A DNA stretch of 64,000 nt from Steromphala cineraria (taxonomy: Eukaryota; Mollusca; Gastropoda; Trochida; Trochidae). The translations under genes were made by a program, and so were the position numbers. The notes below the pieces were generated by a model. It searched no databases and had not been told where the DNA came from. It worked only from the letters and a program-made list of their open reading frames with translations. The stretch lies in assembly GCA_916613615.1 (NCBI GenBank), contig OU744723.1, positions 30,820,171-30,884,170 on the forward strand, given 5' to 3'. Shown piece after piece: positions 50,350 through 62,117 of the stretch. Each line of letters opens with the position of its first letter. Position 1 is the stretch's first letter.

Positions 50350-51894
50350 TACTCTTCAAAAAAAGAAACGCATGAATCATTTTTCTTAGAATATATTAAC
50401 ATTTAGTTGAGAGCAAAAATATCACATAATTTCAATGGTAAGAAAGTGAAATTTAACACGGCTGTAGACAAAGTGTTGGCAAACACGTTAACATCAGATT
50501 TTGATGTGTTCTTGTGTGTTATTTATCCAAAGTTTGGCGCTAAAGTCAGTATATTGTTGTGTTATGATATAGAGCAATTCTTGATTGACATATTTCAGGC
50601 AATAAATGCAAAAGGTAAAAATGTCTCCTTTACAAAGTTCTTCTTCACCCTTCCTGTATTGTGATTGACCGATGGTGCAGCGTCCTAAACGTAATATGAC
50701 GTTGACGTTAACGTTTATAAAGTTCATAACATTTACGTTCTTAAGGCGGTTTGATCTTGTATTTGAGGGAGTAAGTGCAGGATTTTGATCTTGATCTTGA
50801 CATAGACGTAGACCAAGCGGAATTTTGTATGTTTTTGAACGCTATCATGCTTGAAAACTCCCCCTATCAGACCAAAGACCTATTGCATTTGACGTTCGTG
50901 AATGTTGTTGATGTTAAGACTACCAGTCAAAATCTCTTAAAACAACGAATTAAGCAGGCCTTGCGTTCTTATTATAGAAACATACTTTATAACACCCTCT
51001 CAACCAACTCTGTTGACCTTTCAAATAAAAGTAAAGGCCAAATTTTTTAATTTTCAGAAAGTAAACAATACTGAGAAACGCTGTTTTTCATTTCACAATT
51101 TTGGAGGATAGTGAGGTTAATCACCAAACCAGACTGTACTAAAGATTAAAAAATTAATCCTCCGAGTTTTAAAACACATTTGATGGCGATTGAACATTTT
51201 GAAGTTTCTCAAAACAGGGCCGATTACTAGCTCTCTTGGTCGAATATCCACGTCAGGGAAACTGCTCCCTAAAGTTTTGTCGACTTTTTTTTCACAAAAC
51301 ATGTTTCTTTTATGTAATCTGTATTGCTGAGGGAAGACGATGACGCAAGTGCTTGACCAGGATGAATATAATCTTGGCTTTGATAGCACTCTTTGTCTCA
51401 CAAATATTGGCTTCATTTTGTCGAAAATGGGCCTGGAGGAAACGATTAAATATGACTAAACATTGTGCCCTAATGATCATTCTAATTTAAAATGAGAGCA
51501 GATTTTGAAACTGAAGTTTCAATTTGACGTACGGCGATGTTTCCTATTTTCTCCACTTTGACATTGTTTAATTTTATCCTTATTTCATGTTAAAAGAATA
51601 ACTAAATTGAAACCATATTTACCTTTTGTTAGTTATTACTTCCACATGATTTTATGCTTTCTACATGGCGTTTTTTCTTTACAGATTTTCCTAAGCAGAG
51701 GTTTTAAAAAAAGTTTTCAATTCCTTTTTTAAAGATCGAAATCGCTAAAATGACTCCATTTTTGCACAAACGTGGTAAATAATCATGTAAGGATTACGTT
51801 CAGAGAAGAAATATGACAGTTTTAGTGTTATATTCATTTTTACAGAAGTATAAAAATTTCAAAATAAACTATGCGTTTCTTTTTTTGAAGGGTA
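50350..51894. mobile_element. Tc1/mariner-like element, transposase not recognisable
   Basis: Terminal inverted repeats of about 24 bp (TACTCTTCAAAAAAAGAAAC and GCAT; right end one mismatch), both flanked by TA. Size of 1545 bp fits an autonomous Tc1/mariner. Internal frames at 50407-50664, 50775-51050 (plus) and 51117-51416 (minus) show no clear DDE motifs, so it is either decayed or a non-autonomous derivative. It lies within a segment of unit B that is missing from unit A. Confidence 0.7.
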
Positions 51895-53693
51895 TATTTG
51901 TTGAATACATCATTTACATCATATATCGTAATTAGCTCTGAATAATTCCAATTTTGTATTGGTTATCCATTTATTGTCACTTAAGATAAACCGTATATTT
52001 TACTCTCTCAACACTCTCTGACACTGAAAACCATAAATTCATATTTCAATATAATAATACCATGGTTCTTACAATTTGTTTGTAAATATTGCATGGCGAT
52101 TTCCGACAGAAATTCTTGAAATATCTCTTAAACATACCACAAAGGCCTTTTGGTATTTGGCAGATAAAACATCACAAATTGAAACCTCAAATATTGAGAA
52201 ACAGTGAAGTCAATGTTCGTCAAAGTTATGACAATATTTAAAAAATCAAATATCTTAATCGGTCAACCTTAACGCTACTTTCCCAGAAAGTGAAATAATT
52301 AACTGTTCCTAAACGTCAGTTAATGACCATGTTGCTTGTCATCTCCTGCAACCTACATGGGTTGAGCCTGGCAAAAACTGGTCCATAGAGAAAAATAAAG
52401 TTCAGTATGAAAAAGCAAATCATGACTTTGATAATATTCACTAAACAAAAGTGATGACACAAACCAACTGAACTCATGCTTTTGGTATTTGATGTACATG
52501 TATACGTTCCATTACAATATTATACTGATGATTCAATGAGGAGATCGGAAACAAACAATCACTTTTAAAAGGTTCTTTGATACATTTATCATAAAATACT
52601 CATGAAGATGTCTACATGTGATCCGAACCGAGTTGCCCCAAATACAAAAACAAAAACAACTGATTTTTAAGATTTTCAGAGAATACGCATTTTGAATAAA
52701 GAAGCCACCTTGACTGTAAAACCCTGATCACAATACGAGATAAATCATGCGTATTCTGAATGTTGATTACACGTCAAACTAACATAGTGTCAAATCATTA
52801 TTGCTTAGGAGAATTCACTTTCTGCCAATACAGACATTGAGATTGGTTACAAACTGGCTTTAATATCTCTTCATCTGAAGCCGGAAATCAATATGAAGAT
52901 TTGTTTATGTCATTTTATACTAGAAAGGCAGATTGCGTGCTTGAGAGAAACATGATAATCATGAACTAAATTGAATGTTGGTTTTAAAAGGAATATGCCA
53001 TAGATATACAAACGACAATATTTACAATTTTGGAACACGAAAATACCTATTCTGTTGCTTACAAAAGAAATAACCACCTTTATGGTCAAGCCTTTTGTTA
53101 TTTCTTCTAAACCTTCATATAGCTTCATAAAACACATCCAGCAAAATAAAAAAAAATGCAAACAAATTATGTAATTTTGAGAAACAATACCAGTCATTGA
53201 AATTGCAAATATTCTGTTATCTACGTGTTAATTTACATGCTGACAAACTTCTACATTGACCCCTTGCGATATTAATGAATATTTTGTAACTAACTATTAT
53301 TATAATTATTATAAATTGTTGAATTTGAAAAAAAATCGTTTATCTGTTGCAAGTTTAAGTGATTCTGCAAAATCCTGTTTGGAAAATATATTGTGGTACC
53401 TTAAACTACATATATCATTTTATAAGATATTCCATTCTATTCCGTATCCATTCAATGTACCTAAAATAATCCATTACGCGTTTGTTGAATGAAAAAGAAA
53501 GAAATGTTTCCTTGTAATATGTTTATCTATTATTGATCTATATCTGGCAAACTCTAACTCAATTTATATGAAAACCAATATTGCTAGACGAAGAAGCACA
53601 AATATGAGTTAAGGCGCCAACACCTCATAAAATACTGATTAGTGTCAGTTTGCCTGTCCGATATCTGCAGCATTAGCGGTTTCTATATAAGAA

Positions 53694-53701
53694 CCCAACC
53701 A
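53694..53701 (+). promoter_or_regulatory. TATA-box-like sequence in a conserved block (unit B)
   Basis: TATATAAG, partner of 46230-46237. The surrounding AGCGGTTTCTATATAAGAAC and the downstream CGTCAGCAGACAGGGACGAT are conserved with unit A. A 28-codon hydrophobic frame (53887-53973) follows but is disrupted in unit A, so it is probably not a peptide gene. Confidence 0.3.
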
Positions 53702-54459
53702 GATAAATCTACACAAATCGTCAGCAGACAGGGACGATATTCATTCTGCAAATAACATCTTCATTAAATAGTGGCTCCTGAAACGTTTCGTAGAGATGAC
53801 ACTCAAATCCTATTGATTATTATATTTGTAGTCACGATCAGCATATGAATAAGAATTATTTATGGACTAATGACTTATTTAGCAAAATGACCATTGTCAG
53901 TTTGTGTCAGCTTTGTATTATTGTGTGGCTTATATTTATGGGTATGTTTATGGTTCCTTCTCATTATTCCTGACACCATTCTTTGCAATAAGGTTTATTT
54001 CTTGCTATCTATTGAAAACATTCATGGATGTGATCGGCTGGAAGGAAGGGATAAGGAACGAACAATATAAAGTACAGACTCAAACCCCCCTCATTCTATT
54101 CTGAGCAAACGTCCATAGTACCTGTTGTCCATTTTGATGAGGAATAGAAAACACCCCAATTATGTATTGTTAAACTTATCTTTTGAGGAAGTTTGTCTGA
54201 AACTGTTTTTAGAATCAATAGAATGGTAGCATTGCGATTTTAAGGTCATGATTCCATCAATCTCACAGAAGAAATACCGGACCAGAAGTCAACGCCGGAA
54301 ATAAATAAAGCTACTATTCCTGATATTTATGGGTCATACCTATCACTCTAATGAGGGTGTTGGTTCAGCGGTCACTTTGTGCGTTTTATGTGCTTGAATT
54401 GCAGTTTTTAAGAAATGATATCAAATATCTTAACAGTTAGTTTCCTATGGGTATTGAAA

Positions 54460-55060
54460 TGGGCACCGTCCGTCCGTTCGTCCGTCCATAACACTTTGTG
54501 TCCAGCTCATAACTTTGTAAATAATCAACCATTTCAACAATGTGGAGAATATCTACATAAAATATAAGAATTTGGAGAAAAAGTGGGAAATTTGTAATAG
54601 AACTGTAACAAATCCTGTCAGGTTCACAACTTCTTAACAAATCATCACATTTAGATCAAATTTGACAATGAAGTACATAATCATTTGCAGGTGTGTCATG
54701 ATTAACAATTTCAAAAGTATTTTGTTAAATGTTACGTTTTTGGCCTGACCAGCTTACAGCTCCTTAACTAATCATCACATATTGATCAAATTTGACATCT
54801 GGAGATACATGATCATATGAAGGTGCGTCGTATTATATGTCTTATTAAAATTTTGTCATGATATTATGTTGGTAAAATTGTATGTATATTGGCAAAACGG
54901 AGGATGGAAACATGGTATGAGTCCTTTCCGATCCAAAACTTCTGAACTGAGTCTTAAAGGTTGATCAAACTTGGTATTGAGATTCATATCAACAAGAGTG
55001 TGAATGTTTAACATATTTTTTGTGAACTTTTGCATTTTTTCGTAAGAAGGGATGACTCGA
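54460..55060 (+). repeat. Interspersed repeat with CGTCC tract and three degenerate internal repeats
   Basis: Begins with CCGTCCGTCCGTTCGTCCGT (54467 onward). ACTTCTTAACAAATCATCAC-type text with GATCAAATTTGACA recurs at about 54628, 54765 and, more weakly, 54940, a spacing of about 135-175 bp. The pattern looks like an old dispersed repeat; no protein is encoded. Confidence 0.5.
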
Positions 55061-56813
55061 CTGGAAAACTGTTTTATCTTTTAAATCGAAACAGTGAAAG
55101 TTAAAGCTTAAATTGAAATAAGAAAAGTAAATCTATACCTGGTGTCATTTGCGGGGGATATAGCTCAACTATTTCATGAGCTGGCATATTCATAACATTA
55201 TGCCTCAAATGGCAACACAGATATAATTACAATGTGTTTACATAACATGTTTTGGCAATATGGCTCATAAGATCTTATATCATGATCCCCATAAAAATGT
55301 TATGATGAGATGGTTGCCTTTAAGCATCTTTGATCGGTAATTAATTGCATATTCAGCAAACACACATGTTAAGGTCATGTATTCAAATGGATTATAACAT
55401 GGATAGCCTGACCAAGGATTATTTCAAAAAGATATTTAAATGTTTTTTTGGTTGCAACCATTTATGCAATTGTCAAATGCAAATGCAGATATAAATTTCA
55501 AATTTGCTTCGTGTAATCAGGATTTTTTTGTGTAAGATATATAGCAGCTTTTTGATTTGTGGTAGCACGAGAATAAACATTATACAATCTAAACCATGCA
55601 AGACGTTTTGTAGTCTGCTCGGAGACTAGTTCCTCCTTATTTGGAGTTAACGTGACACAGAGTATCTTTCTTAAATTTTATTTGCTTTTGATAAGCTACA
55701 AAATATCTAATATGCTGATTGAAGTTCATATCTCATCACTGAACTTGCAAATATATCCATTTATGCATAATATCTCTAAAATGCTTGATTTTATGGAAAA
55801 ATCAAGAAAACATCTCAAATACGTTTAATATTCGAAATTATGCATCCAGTTAATCTACCTATTAGTTACAATACCTAATAAACACTATTGAATCCAACAA
55901 TCTTCCTGTCAGCTTATGACAAGGTTTCAAAATTGCGTTTGGCGAATTTGAGCGTGCCACTCGAGCCACATTGTCCGGTTTTCAATCAAATTCCCGACTT
56001 TGAATGGCCGTATTTTCGCTCTAATGTACTGATTTACCTTTAACTTGTTATTTTCAGTAACAGTTAGTGGTTCCCGATGTAATAACATCGATTTCAAACA
56101 TACTCTGTGTCTCTTTAAACATGCAAATCTACAAGTTAATAGTTCAGTTCTCTCGAATGAAAAGATTAAGTTCTTAACTGAATGACGTGTAACACAAATG
56201 AATTATTCGTCAATTTCTGTAAGTCCAAAATGTAATTCATTTTACTTTCAAACGATGTGATTAATTTATCTCATCATTTTTTTCATTACAGGGACAGAAA
56301 GGTACAATTTATATGACATCATGGGTACGATAAATGTTAGAGAAAAAGAGCAAATGAGAAAAGTGTATATGCAGAAATGGAAAGGAATCACAACACATTA
56401 TTCCTTATTGAAAAGACATGACCACTTTCTCTGAAAATTGAGATCAGAAGATATTTTTTTTCTAAAGTTATAGTCATGTTCTATAAAGTGTATTAAGTGA
56501 TGGAAATGTTATTCATTAGAGTCAAAACTTTGTTTATTGTTCAACTTGTGATGGACATATGATTATCAATACATTGACCTTGGGGTCTCCAAGAAGAAAT
56601 AGTACAATATTCTTGTTAAGGCTGGTAGTCGTTTTTGAGTGGTACCAAATTTTGTTGTTGAATGGTATATATGCTCAAACGTTTCCAGTTTCCACACAAA
56701 GTAGAGATATCTCCTGACTAATCCCTATGTTATATAAGAAGGATCTTTTTGAGATTATTCTGTGAATTTAAATTGAAAATCCTTTGCCTTATTTTCTGTT
56801 GTAGAAGCATATA
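55061..56813. other. No feature recognised
   Basis: AT-rich spacer between the repeat and the nested transposon; no convincing frame or boundary. Confidence 0.5.
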
Positions 56814-56840
56814 TACTGAAACACTTTGAAAACGCAACAC
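56814..56840 (+). repeat. Tc1 left terminal inverted repeat
   Basis: 27 bp, identical to the reverse complement of 63513-63539; preceded by TA. Confidence 0.93.
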
Positions 56841-57232
56841 TAACTTTTGTAGATAAATAAAAAACGTCGATGAAGGTGTAAGGAAAGTAAATAAAAACAC
56901 ATTCGTATGAGATGTTGAAAAATATATGGGCCACATTTTGGGTTCGAACCCATGCCATGTTTCTGGAAATTGGGCGTATGCACAAAACGCAACTGTCATT
57001 CGTAACTCTTGTTACCTGGATGGCATCTGTTTCTTGCTTTGCACGTGCAAACCCTGAACCTGGTTGGATAAAAGGCCATATAGCTGATGGCGGATGTGAC
57101 TAGACGTGTTTGAGAGAGCTCTCGCTTGTGTGGAAATCATTTACGTAAATTAGCTTATGTGAGGCCCAGCACAGGTACATTTAACTACCAGACACACCCC
57201 AACAACAGGTCTATTACAGAATTAGAAAAGAA

Positions 57233-58183
57233 ATGTCGGCCAGGAATAGAAATCACAACAGAACTGGACAATCAACTTCGAGAAGTTCAAGTGAGAAGAG
57301 AAAACCTTCAAGTTCACCAACTGACTCACAGCCGACAAAATCATCGAAGCCATTGCTACAAACTACTATGTCAGATGTATTTACAAGTACACCGAAAGCT
57401 ACTAACACTGGAGTTGAGAAAGATATTGATGGGACAAGACTCGACGGCTCAGACCAAAATCTATCTGAATCTGGGAGTCCTGATATTTCATACCCGTCAA
57501 CACTCTTTAATTTCATAGATGCAGTGTCCGTTGATGTTCTAACAACTAAACTTTCACAGGCGTTAATGCTCCCACAGTTGCAGGACAAGTTTCACCAAGC
57601 ATTTGCTCAGGTAGCTAAGGACATAATGACTCACACCCTCAACGACTATCTACAGCCCATGAAGGAGGAAATTGCAACGCTAAAAGAAGAATTAAAGATC
57701 ACCAAGGACGAACTGTATAGAAAGACTGACGAGATGGAGCAATACAGCAGACGGAATTCAATCAGGATCAGCGGTGTCCAGGAATCTCCCGAAGAGGATG
57801 TACAGAAAGTGACCCTCAATGTGTTGAAGAAGATCAACAAGGATATTTCCATTTCGGATATAGACAGGTGTCATCGGGTAGGCAGAAAGACAGACGGGAG
57901 AAAGAGGCAGATAATTGTGAAGTTCATCAGTCACATCGACAAACACGGGATGTACACCAACCGACGAAAGCTCAGAAGCAAAATGGAGGATGTTTTCATC
58001 AACGAAGATCTCACTCAACACAGAAGCAAACTGTTCAAGATGGCCCGTGATCTCAAGAAGTCCCGATGGATCGAAAATACATGGACAAAAGATGGTCGTA
58101 TTTTCGTACTAGAGCAACCCGAGGGAGCAATCAAGCACATCCAGTGCAAGGAGGATCTGAACAGATATGTACGGAGGAACTAA
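57233..58183 (+). CDS. LINE ORF1 protein (coiled coil plus RRM-like RNA-binding region)
   Basis: 316 residues, intact. Retrotransposon RNA-binding/chaperone protein expected to trimerise and coat the element's RNA. Residues 1-70 are low-complexity and rich in Ser, Thr, Lys. A predicted coiled coil lies at about 135-170 (EEIATLKEELKITKDELYRK). It is followed by YSRRNSIRISGVQE and DIDRCHRVGRKTDGRKRQII, the pattern of L1/CR1 ORF1 proteins with an RRM-like fold, and a basic C-terminus (RNHYVRRN-like end). The start at 57233 is the first ATG of this frame after the 5'UTR. No zinc knuckle seen. Confidence 0.85.
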   Translation: MSARNRNHNRTGQSTSRSSSEKRKPSSSPTDSQPTKSSKPLLQTTMSDVFTSTPKATNTGVEKDIDGTRLDGSDQNLSESGSPDISYPSTLFNFIDAVSVDVLTTKLSQALMLPQLQDKFHQAFAQVAKDIMTHTLNDYLQPMKEEIATLKEELKITKDELYRKTDEMEQYSRRNSIRISGVQESPEEDVQKVTLNVLKKINKDISISDIDRCHRVGRKTDGRKRQIIVKFISHIDKHGMYTNRRKLRSKMEDVFINEDLTQHRSKLFKMARDLKKSRWIENTWTKDGRIFVLEQPEGAIKHIQCKEDLNRYVRRN

Positions 58184-58636
58184 TGATGTGCAATCATGGA
58201 TGTGTATTCATGGATGTAAACTGTGTGAAAACTGGATTTCAGAAAATTGTAAGTGTCAACCTTTAGTTTATGCGTTCTTAAACAAACAACCATGTTGGTG
58301 TGACTAAAGCAAATTCTGTACGGATATAGACGAGGGTTAGTGCATTGTATATATTGTTTAAAGTCTCATGTACATACAAGAATATAACCACACAGGTCTT
58401 CCTGTTAATCATGTATACTATTTCCTCTGTATCTATTGTTTGTGGGATATATATTTCCTATTTGTTCTCTACAATTTTGTTCTTAACTGAATCTCAGTCA
58501 ATCTGCTATCTCAGTTTTCTAATTAGGTCTGCACTTCCAATTAGCTATATGTTACAAGAATCTGTAATGTCTTGCTTTGAACTTTCCCGATTTACATGTC
58601 ACACAATTTCGATTCAGATACGCTTGTTTTTAGATA

Positions 58637-61027
58637 ATGGGTAATGACATTGTTCAATATCGTGTGACAATCGGGATATTTCATTGCAAAACATGCAGTA
58701 CATACAAGCGTTTTAGCAATGCATTCCAACCAATCAATGTACGTAATGATACGCTTTTGCGAATCATTTTATCAGAATTATATCACATGGGTGTTCTTTT
58801 ATCAGTTTCATGTAAAGCTAGCCTTGTTATAGCTTCCCTTTGTGTACTTCAGAGTCAGTTTCGTAACACCAACGTAACACTCACGCTTCTTTTGTTGCTC
58901 CAGCTTGCTGGTGATATTGAGTCAAATCCAGGCCCTCAATCGCACGACCTTCTAGATAAAACCTTAACGATATTTCACCTCAATACTAGAAGTATACGCA
59001 ATAAAATCGATTTTTTAAGCCAGTATGTATCTGATAACCATATTGTTGCTTTCACGGAAACGCACTTAGATAAAAGCATCGATAATGATTCAATTAGATT
59101 TCAGGGATTCCACGAACCAATCCGGAAAGATAGAAATTCATTTGGCGGAGGTATCCTTATTTATGTTAAAGAAAATCTAGCAGTTACGAGGATGTATGAC
59201 TTAGAGAACAGATATGACGAAACAATCTGGATTAAAATACACCTACCAATAAAGCCTCTTATTGTATGTGTAGCTTACAGACCAGAGTATAATTCGCTTG
59301 AATTTTGGGAAAGATTAGATGATAGTATTGAATATGCATTTGATATGACAAACAAAATTATTTTACTTGGCGATTTAAACGCTGATTTGCTATCGTCCAA
59401 AGGCAAGTGCCTCAAAGACATTATGTTATGTAGAAATCTGATAAATATCATCAATGAACCAACAAGGGTAACGCATCATTCAAGTACGCTTCTAGATCCA
59501 ATAATAATCAGCGAAGATGTTAATAATATTGAATGCGGTGTAACAGAATTTGAAAAGTCTATAAGCGACCATAAAGGCACATATGTCACACTGACCACTT
59601 CTGTAAATACAAACATGGCTTATACTCGAAATATATTATGTTATAACCAAGGTGATTATGAGGCACTGAATGCGAGCATACATGCAACAAACTGGACCTT
59701 GTTGTTTGAAAACAGTGTGGATGTCAATGAAGCTTGCGATATATTTTACGATAGATTAAATCAATTTATAAAATCCTCTATACCTACAAAGAAGGTCACG
59801 ATAAGGCCAAATGACAAGCCCTGGTTTGACTCAAATTTAAGAAGAGAATGCAGAAAAAGAGACAGATTGCGTAAAAAGGCAAATAGATCAAAGAAAGAAT
59901 CTGATATTATAAAATTCAAAAAGCAAAGACAGAGAGTTAACAATATGAAGTACTATGCAAAAGAAAACTTTTATGCAAATGTTGATAATTTTCTTCTTGA
60001 TTCGTATGTTGAGAATAAAAGTTCTTATTGGAAACTTCTACGCCACCTAGTAAAGCAATCTGGCTCCAGTAAATGCATACCTCCTCTTAAATCTAAAAAT
60101 GATCAAATTAATCCAACTTGTTTTACCGATTACGAAAAGGCAGAAAGACTTAACGAATATTTCCAATCTATTTCAACCATTAATGATCACAATACATGTC
60201 TACCTAGCTTCAAAAAAAGGACTGGTGCTATTTTTGACAGTCTTGCTGTGACTAAATGTGAAATTGAAGATATTATAAAATGTCTACATGTTAAGAAGGC
60301 TTCTGGCCCTGACAGAATAAGCAATCAGCTGTTGAAGAATGTTGTGTATTCAATAAGCCATGTACTTTGTTTGTTATTTAACATGTCACTTCAATCATGT
60401 GTGTACCCATCTGCATGGAAATCTGCAAATGTTATGCCTCTATTTAAAAAAGGTGACCCAACACTAGCAACGAACTATAGACCAATATCTCTTATCAGTT
60501 GTGTTGGTAAGCTTTTTGAACGAGTAGTTTTTAAACATTTATTTAATTTTTTTCACTCAAATAATCTCCTTTACAAATATCAATCTGGATTCCAAACAGG
60601 GCACTCTACTGTACATCAATTAATAGAAATATATAACCAGATTTGTGAATCTCTAGACAAAAAAGAGAACTACTGCATGGTATTTTGTGATGTATCAAAA
60701 GCATTTGATAGAGTTTGGCATAAAGGTTTATTGCTTAAGCTTGAACATTACGGTGTTCAAGGTCAGTTGTTGGGATGGTTAGCTAGTTACATAAGTAATC
60801 GTAAACAGAGCGTGTTTGTTAATGGAGCCACATCCAAACCAAAGACAATCAACGCTGGCGTCCCCCAGGGCTCAGTGCTTGGTCCCTTTTTATTCATTGT
60901 GTATATAAACGACATAGCAGATGAATTAGATTGCTTAACTCGGCTTTTTGCTGATGACTCCTCACTTGGTTATTCTTCAGCCGAAAATACGGGTTATAGA
61001 AAGATCACTAAATGCGAATTTGTGTAG
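58637..61027 (+). CDS. LINE ORF2, 5' part: 2A-like leader, APE endonuclease and reverse transcriptase
   Basis: 796 codons before a frameshift-induced stop. Residues 1-100 are a leader ending in a hydrophobic run and GDIESNPGP (2A motif). Endonuclease follows (about 105-330): LNTRSIRNK, FTETHLD (catalytic Glu), YRPEYNSLEFW, LLGDLNADL, SDHKGTYV (catalytic SDH). Then a basic linker and the reverse transcriptase: SGPDRISNQLL, NYRPISLISCVGKLFE, FCDVSKAFDRVWH (first catalytic Asp), GVPQGSVLGPFLFIVYINDI and FADD (catalytic pair). An internal ATG at 58787 would place the hydrophobic stretch right at the N-terminus. After about residue 775 the frame runs off (GYRKITKCEFV) into a TAG, because of the frameshift near 60990. 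Confidence 0.9.
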   Translation: MGNDIVQYRVTIGIFHCKTCSTYKRFSNAFQPINVRNDTLLRIILSELYHMGVLLSVSCKASLVIASLCVLQSQFRNTNVTLTLLLLLQLAGDIESNPGPQSHDLLDKTLTIFHLNTRSIRNKIDFLSQYVSDNHIVAFTETHLDKSIDNDSIRFQGFHEPIRKDRNSFGGGILIYVKENLAVTRMYDLENRYDETIWIKIHLPIKPLIVCVAYRPEYNSLEFWERLDDSIEYAFDMTNKIILLGDLNADLLSSKGKCLKDIMLCRNLINIINEPTRVTHHSSTLLDPIIISEDVNNIECGVTEFEKSISDHKGTYVTLTTSVNTNMAYTRNILCYNQGDYEALNASIHATNWTLLFENSVDVNEACDIFYDRLNQFIKSSIPTKKVTIRPNDKPWFDSNLRRECRKRDRLRKKANRSKKESDIIKFKKQRQRVNNMKYYAKENFYANVDNFLLDSYVENKSSYWKLLRHLVKQSGSSKCIPPLKSKNDQINPTCFTDYEKAERLNEYFQSISTINDHNTCLPSFKKRTGAIFDSLAVTKCEIEDIIKCLHVKKASGPDRISNQLLKNVVYSISHVLCLLFNMSLQSCVYPSAWKSANVMPLFKKGDPTLATNYRPISLISCVGKLFERVVFKHLFNFFHSNNLLYKYQSGFQTGHSTVHQLIEIYNQICESLDKKENYCMVFCDVSKAFDRVWHKGLLLKLEHYGVQGQLLGWLASYISNRKQSVFVNGATSKPKTINAGVPQGSVLGPFLFIVYINDIADELDCLTRLFADDSSLGYSSAENTGYRKITKCEFV
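58910..58936 (+). other. 2A-like ribosome-skipping motif in LINE ORF2
   Basis: Codons 92-100 of ORF2 spell GDIESNPGP, matching the D-x-E-x-N-P-G-P consensus, preceded by a Leu-rich stretch (LTLLLLLQLA). 2A peptides make the ribosome skip the Gly-Pro bond, so the leader and the endonuclease/RT would be released as separate chains. 2A-like sequences at ORF2 N-termini are known in APE-type LINEs of marine invertebrates. Activity here is inferred from sequence only. Confidence 0.85.
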
Positions 61028-62117
61028 ATTAAATGTTTGGGGTAAAAAATGGTTAATCAAGTATAATCCTGATAAGACTGAAGCTGTATTGTTCACTAGA
61101 AAGAATTGTACTAACAAACCCCAACTTTACTTCGATGGTGTGAGTATAAGAATGGTAGAGACACATAAACATTTAGGTGTAACCCTGGCCAGTAATGGGA
61201 AATGGGCTGATTATATTGATGATATAATAGGAAAAGTTTCAAAGATGGTGTGTTCCATGCGACTTTTAAAATATGTTCTATGTAAAGAAACTCTTAACAA
61301 AATTTATTTAATGTTCATAAGACCACACCTTGAATATGCCTGTGAAGTATGGGATGGGACTTCTCTTGCAATGATTAATAAATTAGAACAGATTCAACTC
61401 CAAGCAGCAAGAATTGTAACTGGTCTACCAAAGTACACATCACGAACATTTCTTTATTTTGAAACTGGTTGGGAAACATTACAAGAACGACGAAGAAAAA
61501 GAAAGTTAAATTTGATGTATAAAATTCAAAATGGATTGGCACCGCAGTACCTTTTAGATCTACTTCCCCAGAATGTTTGCTCGAAATCTAATTACAATTT
61601 ACGTAACTCTGTAAACATATCTGTTCCTATATCTAGACTTAAACATTCACGCGATTCTTTCTTTCCATCAACAATAAGTTCTTGGAATGATTTACCAGCA
61701 AAGTACCGACAAGTTAAATCACTTTCAAATTTTAAATCATGTTTAGCCAAGCAGTATGACTACGCACCAAGCTACTTTTCATGCGGTAAACGAAAATTTA
61801 ATATTATTCATACTAAATTAAGATATTCTGTCAGCCCCCTAAATTACGATTTGTATAAGGTTGGGATTAAAACAAATACTAAATGTGATTGTGGTTTTCA
61901 TGTTGAGAACGCTTATCATTATATGTTTCAATGTACATTGTATAACAGACAGAGAGAAAAGTTAATGTCATCATTACAGCATATTGCAATGCCGGCTGGT
62001 ATTTCAATTGATCTTAAACTTCTGCTTGAAGGAAGTGCAGACCTTCCACTATCTCAAAATAAAACTATTTTTTTGTTAGTACAATCTTTTATAAGCGAAA
62101 CTAAGCGATTTAATTAG
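60985..62117 (+). pseudogene. LINE ORF2, 3' part after the frameshift (RT thumb and C-terminal Cys/His cluster)
   Basis: Continues ORF2 in another frame. The homologous text runs SSAENTG in the first frame and VIERSLNANLCRLNVWGKKW in the second, so the shift lies near 60985-61000. Downstream: YNPDKTEAVLFTRK, HKHLGVTLASNGKW, RPHLEYACEVWDG, the AARIVTGLPKYTS region and a C-terminal CDCGFHVENAYHYMFQC cluster (C-x-C-x7-H-x4-C). Ends at the stop at 62117. Apart from this shift no stop interrupts it, so the copy is young. Confidence 0.88.

Larger units (their letters stand above)
47633..54360 (+). repeat. Duplication unit B (with two insertions)
   Basis: Paralogue of unit A, in direct orientation about 0.7 kb further on. 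It is longer because of the long-inverted-repeat transposon (47797-49874) and a B-specific segment (about 50134-52070) that contains a Tc1/mariner-like element; it has one rather than four copies of the 504-bp repeat. Confidence 0.88.

Noticed and set aside
53887..53973. 28-codon hydrophobic peptide downstream of the TATA-like box
   Set aside because: A one-base difference destroys it in unit A, so there is no conservation of the peptide.
56936..56955. GGGTTCGAACCC, a perfect tRNA box B-like palindrome
   Set aside because: No box A or cloverleaf on either strand; it lies inside the Tc1 left part.
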